Part shown: positions 9,052 through 18,166 of the stretch, one piece after another | How positions within the stretch are numbered: the first letter of the stretch is position 1 | Layout: every line of letters starts with the position of its first letter | Source of the DNA: Hymenobacter volaticus | GTDB taxonomy: Bacteria > Bacteroidota > Bacteroidia > Cytophagales > Hymenobacteraceae | Reading direction: 5' to 3' | NCBI RefSeq assembly: GCF_022921055.1 | Contig: NZ_CP095061.1 | Span: 4,317,501-4,381,500 of the forward strand | DNA length: 64,000 nt | Notes under the pieces: generated by a model | What the model was told of the DNA's origin: nothing | Database searches by the model: none | What the model saw: only the letters and a program-made list of their open reading frames with translations | Position numbers and translations under genes: made by a program

Positions 9052-10533
9052 ATGGCAACGCTTTATATTTTCGGCATCGGTGGCACTGGCTCCCGGGTCA
9101 TCCGTTCGCTCACGATGCTACTGGCAGCGGGCGTAGAACTCCAGAACTGTAATCGGGTAGTTCCCATCATCATTGACCCCGACGCGCTGAACGGTGACAA
9201 GCAACGCACCATTGAACTGCTGAAAACGTACCAGCGCCTGCGCCAGCAGTTGCGGCCGGCACCGGAAGCCGGGCAGTTCTTCCACACCGAAATTGCTACG
9301 CTGGCCTCAATGGCCGCCACGTCGGGCCAGGAACGCGACCCGCGGGTGAAGGAGACGTTCGAGTACAACTTCAGTGGTATGGACGAGCCGTTACGCGACT
9401 ATCTGCACTATAACTCGCTACCGGTTGAAACCAAGCACCTCGTTGATTTGCTGTTCGACCCGAAGAGCTTGAATGAGCCGCTGACGGTCGGTTTCAAAGG
9501 CAGCCCGAACGTAGGGAGCGTGGTACTGAACCAACTGATGAACTCGCCGGAAATCGAGTTTTTTGCCAATGGCTTCGGACCAGACGACCGGGTGTTTTTC
9601 ATCTCGTCGATCTTCGGTGGCACGGGGGCGGCGGGCTTCCCGCTGCTGCTCAAGAATCTGCGCAACCCTAAGGGCAATTTAGCCAAGAAGCACTTGCTGA
9701 ACACGGCTCCAATGGGCGCGCTGACTGTACTGCCCTACTTCGACCTGAAAAGCGACGAAACCAGCTCCATCGATTCCAACACCTTCATTACGAAGACCAA
9801 GGCGGCCCTAGCCTATTATCAGCGCAACCTGCCCGACCTGAACTCGCTCTACTACGTGGGCGACCAAGCACAGAAACAGCAGGAAAACCGCGAAGGCGGC
9901 AACCAGCAGCGCAACGATGCCCACTTCGTGGAATTAGTTGGCGCACTGTCTGTGCTGGACTTTATGCGTCAGTCGGCTGCTGTGCTCCAGAACGACACGC
10001 ATTTCTACGAGTACGGCCTGGAGCGCGACGACAAGGAAGTACGCTTCGAGAGCTTCGACCCCAACCAAACGCGGCCGTTGCTCGGTCCGGCTCTTACCCG
10101 ATTCAAATTCTTTGCTACGTGGCTGGAACATCATTTCCCCGAAACCGACGACGCGGTGTACGCCAAGAATATCAACTTGAAGAGTGCCTGGCAAACTGCC
10201 CCGTTCTTCCGCGACCTGCGCCGCTTCCTATTCGACTACAACTCGCCTGAAGGCCAACCCATCAGCTTCAAATCCTGGCTGCGCGAACTGCGCGACAACG
10301 CCCGTCACTTCGTGCCGTTCCGCCTCGATGAGACTGATTTCGATAAAATCGTGCAGGGCCAGGAAGTGAAGAAAGGCTTCTTCAACTCCGACACCATCAG
10401 CCGGAGCTACGTGCGCGAACGGCTAGACAAGCAACTGCGCAAAGTGACCGAAGCGGAAGCACCCGGCGAGTTCGTGCGGGCTTTCAGCGAGGTGATGGAG
10501 AATGTGGTAGAAGCCAAAGTACCCGGGTTTTAA
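9052..10533 (+). CDS. Tubulin/FtsZ-like nucleotide-binding protein
   Basis: Protein of 493 aa with features of the bacterial tubulin-like superfamily. The N-terminus (LYIFGIGGTGSRVIRSL, residues 4-20) is a glycine-rich Rossmann-type turn. The VPIIIDPDALNGD strand follows. The segment ISSIFGGTGAAG (184-195) matches the position and style of the tubulin signature GGGTGTG that binds GTP phosphates. A conserved-looking MGALTVLPYFDL follows. It lacks FtsZ's overall sequence and length, so it is not cell-division FtsZ; the closest match by memory is the divergent 'tubulin-like' (Tubulin_2) group. GTP binding and polymerisation are inferred. A large inverted repeat begins at the stop codon. Confidence 0.68.
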   Translation: MATLYIFGIGGTGSRVIRSLTMLLAAGVELQNCNRVVPIIIDPDALNGDKQRTIELLKTYQRLRQQLRPAPEAGQFFHTEIATLASMAATSGQERDPRVKETFEYNFSGMDEPLRDYLHYNSLPVETKHLVDLLFDPKSLNEPLTVGFKGSPNVGSVVLNQLMNSPEIEFFANGFGPDDRVFFISSIFGGTGAAGFPLLLKNLRNPKGNLAKKHLLNTAPMGALTVLPYFDLKSDETSSIDSNTFITKTKAALAYYQRNLPDLNSLYYVGDQAQKQQENREGGNQQRNDAHFVELVGALSVLDFMRQSAAVLQNDTHFYEYGLERDDKEVRFESFDPNQTRPLLGPALTRFKFFATWLEHHFPETDDAVYAKNINLKSAWQTAPFFRDLRRFLFDYNSPEGQPISFKSWLRELRDNARHFVPFRLDETDFDKIVQGQEVKKGFFNSDTISRSYVRERLDKQLRKVTEAEAPGEFVRAFSEVMENVVEAKVPGF

Positions 10534-10646
10534 CCCCACCCCCGGCCCCTCCCCTCCGGGAGAGGGGTGCCAAGCGACTTTTATTTAAGCTAATGCCTCA
10601 CTCCAAAACGCACCCCTCTCCCGGAGGGGAGGGGCCGGGGTGGGGT
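10533..10646. repeat. Large G/C inverted repeat between two cluster genes
   Basis: Arms at 10533-10569 and 10611-10646 are complementary over 36-37 bases, differing by one C, around a 41-base loop. The arms are runs of C4-C5 separated by G/T pairs on one side and the mirror on the other. It lies between the tubulin-like gene and the actin-like gene. A transcript would fold into a very stable hairpin, which could attenuate or stabilise the downstream message. The composition looks like a mobile intergenic palindrome. Confidence 0.85.
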
Positions 10647-10664
10647 ACCAACGAAACGCACTAC

Positions 10665-13600
10665 ATGAGTAATATCTTACAGCTGCTGGAGCGCGGCAAT
10701 GCTAACCTGCGCGGCTGGCAGGAATCAAATCAATTGACGGCCTTAGAAGCCGAGCGGATGCTAGACCCCGCCGGTGGCAATTCCCGTCGCACGGCTACAG
10801 CCATTCCGACGCCTTTTGGCCGGCTGCATTTGCTGGAAACCGCTTTCAAATTTGTGAAGCAACAGCCGCAAGGCCACTCGTTGTACCACCGGCAGGTGTC
10901 GCAGTGCTGGGACTTGCTGGAACTGCTGTTCTATAGCAAGCCCACCGACGAGTACCAGCTACGCTTCGTGGCGTGGCACAAGCAGGAGCAGTTGCAGCAG
11001 TTGCAAGGCAGTTCCGATTCCCGCGTGAAGCTGCTCGGCGACACGCTAGCGCTGTATCTGGCCGACGAGCATTTTCGCGAGGTAGACGCGCTGTACCTGA
11101 TTTTCGCGGATCGGCAGGATGCCAGTGGGCGCCGTACCACGCAGTTGCTCGGTGGCACGTCGCCGTTTACGCTGGTATTTGTGCACCCGGAAGTACGGCC
11201 GCTAAACACGCAGCGCAAAGGCGGCACTGGCTTCTATTTCGACAACGAAGTAGTGCCCCTGACCGCTCGGAAAGCTGATTTTCAGACGTACATCTTCGGT
11301 CTGTTTGAGGTAGAGAAGAGCTTGCGCAGCAAAGACTTTGCAGGCAGCGTGTACGACTTCCTGACGGCGCTGGACCGGAGTCGCATGAACGAGCTGGCGG
11401 AGCTAAACCAAACGGCCTCTTCCTTCAATCAGCCTTACGAGCCGCTACGGGATGCCCAAGGCAACGCCGTGCAAATTCGGGGTGTGGAGTTGCGGCACTT
11501 GGCCGAAGCGCAGCAACCCATCAGCAGCGACTGGTTTGTGGCCGCTACGGTGCCACAGTTAGGCAAAACACCGCTGGCGCTGCTGCCAGGCCTGGATTTG
11601 CGCCGCGGCAACTACTTCGGTGGCACGCCCGGCACCGATTCCACGGTCATCAAGTGGAATTACGACGAGGAACTGGACAAGCGCCGGCTGGAAGGCTTGG
11701 GCGTGCAGTACCCCTTCCTGACGGTGAACGACCTGCTGGAAGACATGCTGGTGGAGGTTCCGTTTGCGGTGAACACCGAGCGGTTCCACTTCGGCACGGT
11801 ACTGCCGGAGCCGGGCACGCGCCTGGAGGACCGACCGTTCCGGTTCCTGCTGCCGCTGAAGCGTCGCTACTTCGACTACTTCCGCCCGAGGACCTGGACC
11901 GTTACCTGCGCCTCACCGTTTTCGACAACCACGTGCTGGTGCAACTTGCCATACCCGTCACGAGCGGGCGCGAAGTAATGTACGAGCGGCGCTATTACTA
12001 CCGCCCTGGCCCCGGCTCCAGCGCCGACCAGACGGTGGCCGCCGTGCCGAGCGACAACGCCAAGACGCCGTACAACGGTGGCCGGGTGAGTGCCCGTGTG
12101 AACGTGGGCGTGTTCCCGTTCTACAAGTTTCCGAATATCGCGCAAGGTGGCGGCAGCAGCCACTACTATGTGCAGTTAGCTGACCAGAACGAAGGTGCCG
12201 ACTTGGCACGCCTGCGCTTCTACGCGGGGCAGCAGGCGCTAGCTCCGGCGGGTGCGGGCAACCTGCGGGGTGTGCGCACGCATCAGCGCATGGGCCGCAA
12301 CTCCCGCGGGCCGGCCAGCACCTACTACGAGGTGGTAGGTACGCATTTCGACTTTATGGAAGTGGAAACGCCGGCGGCTGACTTTGCGCGGCCCGGCCGG
12401 GCAGTGAGTGGTTTGCTGGTGCCGCGCTGGCAGACGGCCGTAGGTGGTTCGCAGCGGTTCACATTTGCCGTTGACTTTGGCACTACCAACACACATGTGG
12501 CCTTCGCAACGGCAGAGCGTGGCGAGCCGCAGCCATTTAGCATCACCAAGGAGAAAGAGCTGCAAGTTGTCACGCTCAACAAGCCCCTCGCCACTTCTGA
12601 CTACTTGTTGCCGGTTCGCTACGGCGTGGGCAGCTTGGGCACCATGCCGCTAGCCGACACCGTGCGCAACCGCGAGTTTGTGCCCGCCTTCATTGGTACT
12701 GATGGCGCTGACGTAGCCTTCCCAATTCGGACGGCCACCTGTGAGTCGCCGGCGTTTGTGGGTGAAGGCGACCCGATGCTGTTCGGTAGCATCAACATTG
12801 GCTTCCACCTCAGCCGCGACGGATCATTGTACAACCACCCGGAGGATGGGCGCTATCAAACCAACCTCAAATGGGATACGGAAGGTGCGCACCGCGCCGC
12901 CGGGGTGCAGCGCATTCGGGCGTACGTACGCGAGTTGCTGCTGCTCATTAAGCACAAAGTAGCCCTCAACGAAGGCGACGTGAGCCAAACCCAAGTGGTA
13001 TGGTCGCGCCCGCTGAGCATGAAGAAGAGCGGGATTAGGGATTTCGAGGAAATCTGGCAGGAAGAGTTTTCACGCATCTTCGGGCAGGAAGCTGGTACTC
13101 GCCTGGCGCACATCAGCGAATCGTGGGCGCCGTACCTGTACCTGACTGACCCCCGTACCGACGGCGGCATTGTGCCGACCGGCGACGAAAATGTGGTGAA
13201 CATCGACATCGGCGGTGGTACTACCGACGTGCTGTTGTTGCGAGGCCGGCAGCCGGAAGCTACCCTCTCGTTCCGCTTTGCCGGCGACGTGCTGTGGGGC
13301 GACGGAGCAGGCGGCGGGTCGCGGCAGCAGAATGGCTTGCTGTATTATTACGTGAGCCGCACGGCCAACAAGCCTATCAGCCAGGAAGCGTGGGCGGCGC
13401 GCGAGGTGGTGAAGGCAGCGCTGGAAAGCAAAGCCGGTTCGGCCGACGTGGTGAGCTTGCTTTTCGGGTTCGATAAGCAGTTGGAATTCTCGAAAGAGCT
13501 GCGCGGCGCCAAACACCTGCGGGTGGTGCTGTTCCTACACTTTGCGGCGGTGGTGTACCACGTGGGCCAGGTGTGCAAAGCCCGCGGGCTGGATGTACCG

Positions 13601-14221
13601 CGCCACTTGTGCTTCAGCGGCAAAGGCAGCACCTATTTGCGCATGCTGGATTTGAACTCCAACCTGTCGGCGCTGACGGAGTTGGCAAGACTGGTGCTGC
13701 AATTTGCCTCCGGGCAAACCGCACCGCGCGACTTCCGCCTCACGCTGGTAGGCCAGCCGAAAGAAGCTACCGCCAACGGGGCTGTACTCTGGAAGATGAA
13801 AGACGGCAACCACCTCAACGACCCCAAGGAGTTCGTGCTGCCCGGCACAGTGCCCGCCGACGTGGAGCCGTTTGCCGCTCCGGCCCCGACCTCCACGCTG
13901 ACGCTAAGTGAAGCCACTGCCCTTCGCGAAGACGTACTGACCAACGCCCGTCGCTTGGTGCGTTTCCTCACCCACGACTCGCAAGAAGTCCGCGACCTGC
14001 TCGACGATTTGAACGTGGAGATGAACTCGGATTTCGTGTACAGCTTCCTGGATGGACAGCTCAAAGACAGCTTAAACGCCGGTCTGAATTCCTTGCTCAA
14101 CAACGGCGCGAAGCCGGACGACCGACTGCCCGAAACGCTGTTTTTCTTCCCCTTCCGCGACGCTCTATTCCAATTGGGCCGCGAGCTATTCAAACGGCAT
14201 TATGCAGCGCAACCGCAATAA
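10665..14221 (+). CDS. Giant protein with C-terminal actin/Hsp70-like ATPase domain, frameshifted
   Basis: About 1185 aa after correction of one missing base near 11882-11887. Before it the frame reads ...RRYFDYF and after it PEDLDRYLRLTVFDNHVLV; without correction the first frame ends at 11978 and the second has no plausible start. The N-terminal ~590 residues are unrecognised. The C-terminal half has the actin-fold phosphate-1 motif DFGTTNT (about 604-610), phosphate-2 DIGGGTTD (848-855) and an adenosine-type FSGKGS (984-989), so ATP binding is likely. ATG 10665 (MSNILQLLERGN) is chosen because the upstream ATG at 10593 translates the palindrome. The last 20 bases overlap the next gene, suggesting coupled translation. 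Confidence 0.78.
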
Positions 14222-15680
14222 GATTTCGGCCGCAAATCAGTGGCTGTTTGCAGTATCCATAACCGCTTCATTGCTAAGCGGGCCAGCAGTACTAGGGCAA
14301 AACAGCGGCAGCGCAGCGGGAACCACCGAAGTGGTTCCCGCCAACGCCCGCGCCCAAATGTGGGCTGCCACCGCTCGGTTTGTTTATACTGACGACCCGG
14401 TGTTGAAGCCGATTCAGGCCGAGCTACTGAAGACTATTCAGGACAAAAGCATCTCCGCTTTCAACCAAGGAGCGGATGCGGCGGTTGCCCTAGAAAAACA
14501 GAAGCTTCAAGGGCAACAGCGGGTACTAAAGTTTCGGGGCGTTGTCGATGCCATTCAAGACAAAGTCAACCCGAGTGACTACGGCGGGTTGGCCCAAGCC
14601 ATCGTGGCGGAACTACAAAAGAACCCGGACCGTATGGCGGACTTGGAGCGCAAAAGCAGCCTCACGGCGCTGTCGAATCAGCTCAATCAACTAGCTACGG
14701 GTACTGCCACTACCGCAGCCGAAGCAGCCGACACCGCTCCTACTATTGCCGACGTTACGGAGGTAGCTGCCACTCCGGTTCAGGATTCCGGGGCTGATCC
14801 GTATGCCGTGCCCGAGGGAAAGCAACAGCCCGAAGCACAAACTGATATTCCAAATCCAACTCCTGCTCCAGTTATGCCCGCTCCCGCTACTCCCCCACTG
14901 CTTTGGGCTGCCTTGTTGATGTCGGGCCTGAGCTTGCTAGGCGTGCTATATCTATTGCTGACGCGCGGCAAATCTAGCAGCGGGCGGCAACGTTCATCGT
15001 CGTATTCGCAAGACAGCAGTAGCTACGACAGTGACCCGAGCAGAACTTCAACTCAACGCCAGTCTCTCTCGCAAGACTCCCGCTTAAGCAATGCGCAGCT
15101 CATGGAAGTGCGCGAAGTGGTGTACAAGGCCCTAACCGAAACCCGCTCGCCTTCGGCACCAGCAACACCAGCACCGCAGAAGGCGAAGCAAGCTCCTAAG
15201 CCGCCTACTCGCCAAGCACAGCCCCAAGTGTCGGCACCCGCGCCGGTAGCACCTCCGCAGCCCGTAGCCTACACAAATGCAGAACCTGAGCACAATGACG
15301 ATTTATTTGCAGTAACACCACCCGCTCCGGCTCCTGTCGAGCCTGCTGCTCCGCGCGTGCACGTCATCTACGCCAATCAGCAGCCCATCAACGGTGCTTT
15401 CCTGCGGGATAATCTGGCCGATGCTCCCGCCTCCTACACCATTTTCGAAATCATGGTGGATGAGCGCACACCCGACCAAGGCACTTTTGTGGTGACGCGC
15501 AACGAGAGTGGCCACGGCGGCTACATCGGCAGCCATATGAGCATCTTGGAGCCAGCTTGTGTTTACAACTACCCTACCGGTCCGGTTTCGCGCATCATCA
15601 CCGAAACACCCGGCACCGTGCAGCGCACCCCGTCCGGCGACTGGCGCATCAACCAAAAAGCGCGGATTTATTTCGCCTAG
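14202..15680 (+). CDS. Exported, membrane-spanning cluster protein with C-terminal beta domain
   Basis: Unrecognised protein of 492 aa. A signal-like hydrophobic segment (about 14-32) precedes a helical domain (about 45-165), a proline-rich linker, one transmembrane helix (about 232-252), then a Ser-rich and Pro/Ala-rich linker. A globular C-terminal domain follows (about 385-492, starting RVHVIYANQQPINGAFL and ending INQKARIYFA). This layout would place a helical domain in the periplasm and the beta domain in the cytosol, linking the two compartments. The start lies inside the end of the actin-like gene, 20 bases overlapping, so the two are probably translated together. Function inferred only from topology and context. 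Confidence 0.7.
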   Translation: MQRNRNKISAANQWLFAVSITASLLSGPAVLGQNSGSAAGTTEVVPANARAQMWAATARFVYTDDPVLKPIQAELLKTIQDKSISAFNQGADAAVALEKQKLQGQQRVLKFRGVVDAIQDKVNPSDYGGLAQAIVAELQKNPDRMADLERKSSLTALSNQLNQLATGTATTAAEAADTAPTIADVTEVAATPVQDSGADPYAVPEGKQQPEAQTDIPNPTPAPVMPAPATPPLLWAALLMSGLSLLGVLYLLLTRGKSSSGRQRSSSYSQDSSSYDSDPSRTSTQRQSLSQDSRLSNAQLMEVREVVYKALTETRSPSAPATPAPQKAKQAPKPPTRQAQPQVSAPAPVAPPQPVAYTNAEPEHNDDLFAVTPPAPAPVEPAAPRVHVIYANQQPINGAFLRDNLADAPASYTIFEIMVDERTPDQGTFVVTRNESGHGGYIGSHMSILEPACVYNYPTGPVSRIITETPGTVQRTPSGDWRINQKARIYFA

Positions 15681-15800
15681 ACAGGTGTAACTTTGCTAAG
15701 GAACGTCATGCTGCTTGTCGTGGCATGACGTTCTTGTTTAATCTAGCGCAGTGCGCGCTTTCAAAGTAGCTCGTCTGCTGACGTTGTCAAACTATATCAG

Positions 15801-15897
15801 TCATGCTGAGCGCAGTCGAAGCATCTCGCTAGTATGGTAACCTCCTTCTTCTACCGCAACAATTCGAGCGAGATGCTTCGGCTATGCTCAGCATGAC
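15801..15897. repeat. REP-like palindromic repeat, copy 1
   Basis: The outer arms read TCATGCTGAGC...GAAGCATCTCGC on the left and GCGAGATGCTTC...GCTCAGCATGA on the right, about 97 bases in all. The same core words recur at 34.2-34.5 and 40.0-40.2 kb. It fills the 292-base gap before the stator genes and may separate them transcriptionally from the upstream cluster. Confidence 0.8.
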
Positions 15898-15972
15898 AAT
15901 TACTTTGGCAGGCGGACGCTAGATCGAATAGCACGTCTTACCACTCACACTTCTCTTAAATCGTACCTATCC

Positions 15973-17427
15973 ATGATAATTGCCCTGCTGGAACTGCTGG
16001 TTGTCATAGGCATTCTGACGGTGCAGATACTAGCTTTCCGCCGTAGCCGGCTGGATATCGAGCGACTAGCCACCCTGTTCCCGACGGCCAACCAGTTGCG
16101 CCTACGCCGGGTGGAAGACGCCACCACCGGCCAGCAAGTAGATACGCTGGAAGCTCCCGCCGCCTCCCCTGATTTCAAGGATGTACTGGTGGATACCAAC
16201 TCGTATCTGCTCAAAAACAAGGGCACCGCTAGTTTCGATATTCTGCAAAACATTGCTGAGCGCCGGGCCGAGGCGCTGGATAACGAAGTGCAGCAAGGCA
16301 CTTCTACGCCCCTGTACGTCGGGTTGATGGGCACCTTCTTAGGGGCCATTCTCGGGTTGGGCAGCTTACTGCTGAGCGGCGGCAAGTTTGATGAGGCCGC
16401 TATTCAGTCGTTTTTGCAAGGTGTGGCCATTGCGATGGTCGGTAGCTTGCTCGGTCTGTTTTTCACGCAGTGGGCCGGGGCTCTTTATCGTGCCGCACAC
16501 CGCCAAGCCGAGGAGCGCCAAAACGACTACTACACCTTCCTGCAAGTGGAGTTGCTGCCCATTCTGCACTCCGACATGGCCAGCAGCCTGAGCAACCTCA
16601 AGTCCGTGCTCGACAGCTTCAACAAGGAATTTGTGGACAAAATCTACGAGTTCGGTCCGATCATCAACGCGCTGAATGAGAACATCAGCACGCAGAAGAA
16701 CTTCCTAGAGGAATTGCAGAAAGTGGGCTACACCCAAATGGCCGATGCCAGCATCCGGGTATTTGATAAGGTGGCCCAAAGTGCCCACCACTTCGAGAAC
16801 TTTCTAGTCTACCAAGACAAGCTGAATGCCACCATGATAGCCGGCAACGCCGTAGCCGACCGGGTTTCGGGCTTGCTCAACCGCCTCACTAATCTAGAAA
16901 AAGGCTTGAACGCCGTGCCGGAATTGGTTTCACAGCACGATGGCACAGTACGGGCACAACTCCAATTTTTCCAGCAGAACCAAGCGGAAATGGCACGCAT
17001 GGCCGGCCAGACGCAGCAGTTTTTTGATGAGCAGTATCATCAATTGGCCGATGTGATGCGCCGCCGCATGGGGCATTTCCAGAAGGAAGCCGACGAGGCC
17101 GCCAACCTCTGGCAAGACCACTTCAAGACGCTCAACCGCGACAATATCTACGAGAAGATTGTGCGCTACATGGAGCCGTTCAAGAACTTGCACCATCAAC
17201 AGGCGCAACTCAACGCGCAGCAAGACCTGCTCAGCCAGTCCATCAACCGCACCCATGACCGACTGATGCAGAAAATGGCTGATGATGCCGCCATCAACAC
17301 GCAGCTTCTCCAGCAGATGAGTACACTCAATACCTTGCTTGAAAAAGCCACTGCCAAAGGACCAGTTGGCCGCATGATGGAGAAAGTATTTGGTGCTCCA
17401 ACACCTGCCAAGCCCAAGGCCCGATGA
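15973..17427 (+). CDS. MotA/TolQ/ExbB-family protein with long cytoplasmic tail (ZorA-like)
   Basis: Protein of 484 aa. A hydrophobic N-terminal helix (3-22) is followed by a cytosolic segment and the paired MotA-type helices: YVGLMGTFLGAILGLGSLL (about 115-133) and FLQGVAIAMVGSLLGLFFT (about 147-165). They carry the small-residue/Thr/Ser pattern that lines the ion channel in MotA, ExbB and ZorA. A ~290-residue helical tail follows, rich in Gln, Glu and Leu, as in ZorA rather than MotA. The stop overlaps the next start by 4 bases (ATGA), so it is translationally coupled to the MotB-like partner. Predicted ion-driven stator subunit; what it moves is unknown. Confidence 0.8.
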   Translation: MIIALLELLVVIGILTVQILAFRRSRLDIERLATLFPTANQLRLRRVEDATTGQQVDTLEAPAASPDFKDVLVDTNSYLLKNKGTASFDILQNIAERRAEALDNEVQQGTSTPLYVGLMGTFLGAILGLGSLLLSGGKFDEAAIQSFLQGVAIAMVGSLLGLFFTQWAGALYRAAHRQAEERQNDYYTFLQVELLPILHSDMASSLSNLKSVLDSFNKEFVDKIYEFGPIINALNENISTQKNFLEELQKVGYTQMADASIRVFDKVAQSAHHFENFLVYQDKLNATMIAGNAVADRVSGLLNRLTNLEKGLNAVPELVSQHDGTVRAQLQFFQQNQAEMARMAGQTQQFFDEQYHQLADVMRRRMGHFQKEADEAANLWQDHFKTLNRDNIYEKIVRYMEPFKNLHHQQAQLNAQQDLLSQSINRTHDRLMQKMADDAAINTQLLQQMSTLNTLLEKATAKGPVGRMMEKVFGAPTPAKPKAR

Positions 17428-18089
17428 AGACCACCGGCCGCAACAACTTCTTCTGGCCAAGCTACGTGGACCTGATGACGGCGCTGTTTCTGGTGATGCT
17501 GGTCTTATTCGTGCTTAGCTACAAACGCTTTCAGGATCAGCAAAACAACAACGAGCGCCTGATTGCTGAACTGCGCGTGCAAGTGCAGGAGAAGCGCAAG
17601 CTTGACGAAATAAAAGCCGCTCTCCAACGCCTGGAAAGCGACTATTTCACTTACAACCAGCGCTACAAACGCTACGAGCTAAACTTTCCCGTCACGTTTG
17701 CGCCCAAGAGCGATGCGTTGCCCGACGTAGCCCGCACGCCCCTCACCCAAGCTGGCCGCTTCCTGCAACGCCAGATGCAGACCCTCAACAACAACGACAA
17801 CGTGCAGTATCTCATCGTGGTGGAAGGCCGCGCCGCCAAAGACCTGCGCTACCCCGACGACGACCCGCGCAACCTCGATGGACCGGCCGTTCGGCAGCTT
17901 AGCTATAACCGCGCCTTGGCCGTTATCCGTCTGTGGGAGCAAGCCGGCGTCCGATTCCCCGCCAACTTAGAAGTGGTAGCCGCCGGCAGCGGATTTCGGG
18001 GTTCTGGCCGCTATACCGGCGCCGAAGAAGGCAAAAATAAACGCTTCATCATCCAAATTCAGCCGAAAATCGGCTCCTTGGGCAAGTAG
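17424..18089 (+). CDS. MotB/OmpA-like stator protein (ZorB-like)
   Basis: Protein of 221 aa. The N-terminal transmembrane helix begins WPSYVDLMTALFLVMLVLFV with Asp16 in the place of the essential ion-binding aspartate of MotB (compare YADFMTAMMAFF). A coiled-coil linker follows (about 40-75). The C-terminal OmpA-like domain (about 90-215) includes VVEGRA, LSYNRALAVIRLW and a final KRFIIQIQP strand, expected to bind peptidoglycan. It overlaps the MotA-like gene by 4 bases. Together they should form a proton- or sodium-driven stator. No flagellar, gliding or Tol genes are near. Followed by a long bidirectional hairpin. Confidence 0.83.
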   Translation: MKTTGRNNFFWPSYVDLMTALFLVMLVLFVLSYKRFQDQQNNNERLIAELRVQVQEKRKLDEIKAALQRLESDYFTYNQRYKRYELNFPVTFAPKSDALPDVARTPLTQAGRFLQRQMQTLNNNDNVQYLIVVEGRAAKDLRYPDDDPRNLDGPAVRQLSYNRALAVIRLWEQAGVRFPANLEVVAAGSGFRGSGRYTGAEEGKNKRFIIQIQPKIGSLGK

Positions 18090-18094
18090 CAAAC

Positions 18095-18162
18095 AAAAGC
18101 CCTACACAGAAACGTCGTGCTTCACCTGATGGCGAAGCACGACGTTTCTGTGTAGGGCTTTT
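18095..18162. terminator. Bidirectional 29-bp perfect hairpin between convergent genes
   Basis: Arms 18095-18123 and 18134-18162 are perfectly complementary over 29 bases around a 10-base loop, with A/T tracts at both ends. It sits between the convergent MotB-like gene and the SHOCT gene, so it can terminate both. The stem is far longer than the usual 8-15 bp. Confidence 0.88.
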
Positions 18163-18166
18163 TGCT

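Noticed and set aside
11654..11888. A separate gene starting at 11654 in the second reading frame
   Set aside because: The first ~75 codons of that frame are Arg/Gly/Pro-rich out-of-frame sequence that overlaps the real upstream frame; it is explained by a 1-base gap.
7016..18089. A complete Zorya defence system
   Set aside because: The ZorA/ZorB-like stator pair is present, but no ZorC, ZorD (helicase-type) or ZorE gene is found on either side, and the neighbours are tubulin-like and actin-like proteins.
15973..18089. Gliding-motility GldL/GldM or flagellar MotA/MotB genes
   Set aside because: The MotB-like protein has an OmpA domain and the MotA-like partner a long tail; no gldK, gldN or flagellar genes are nearby, and GldM has a very different large periplasmic part.
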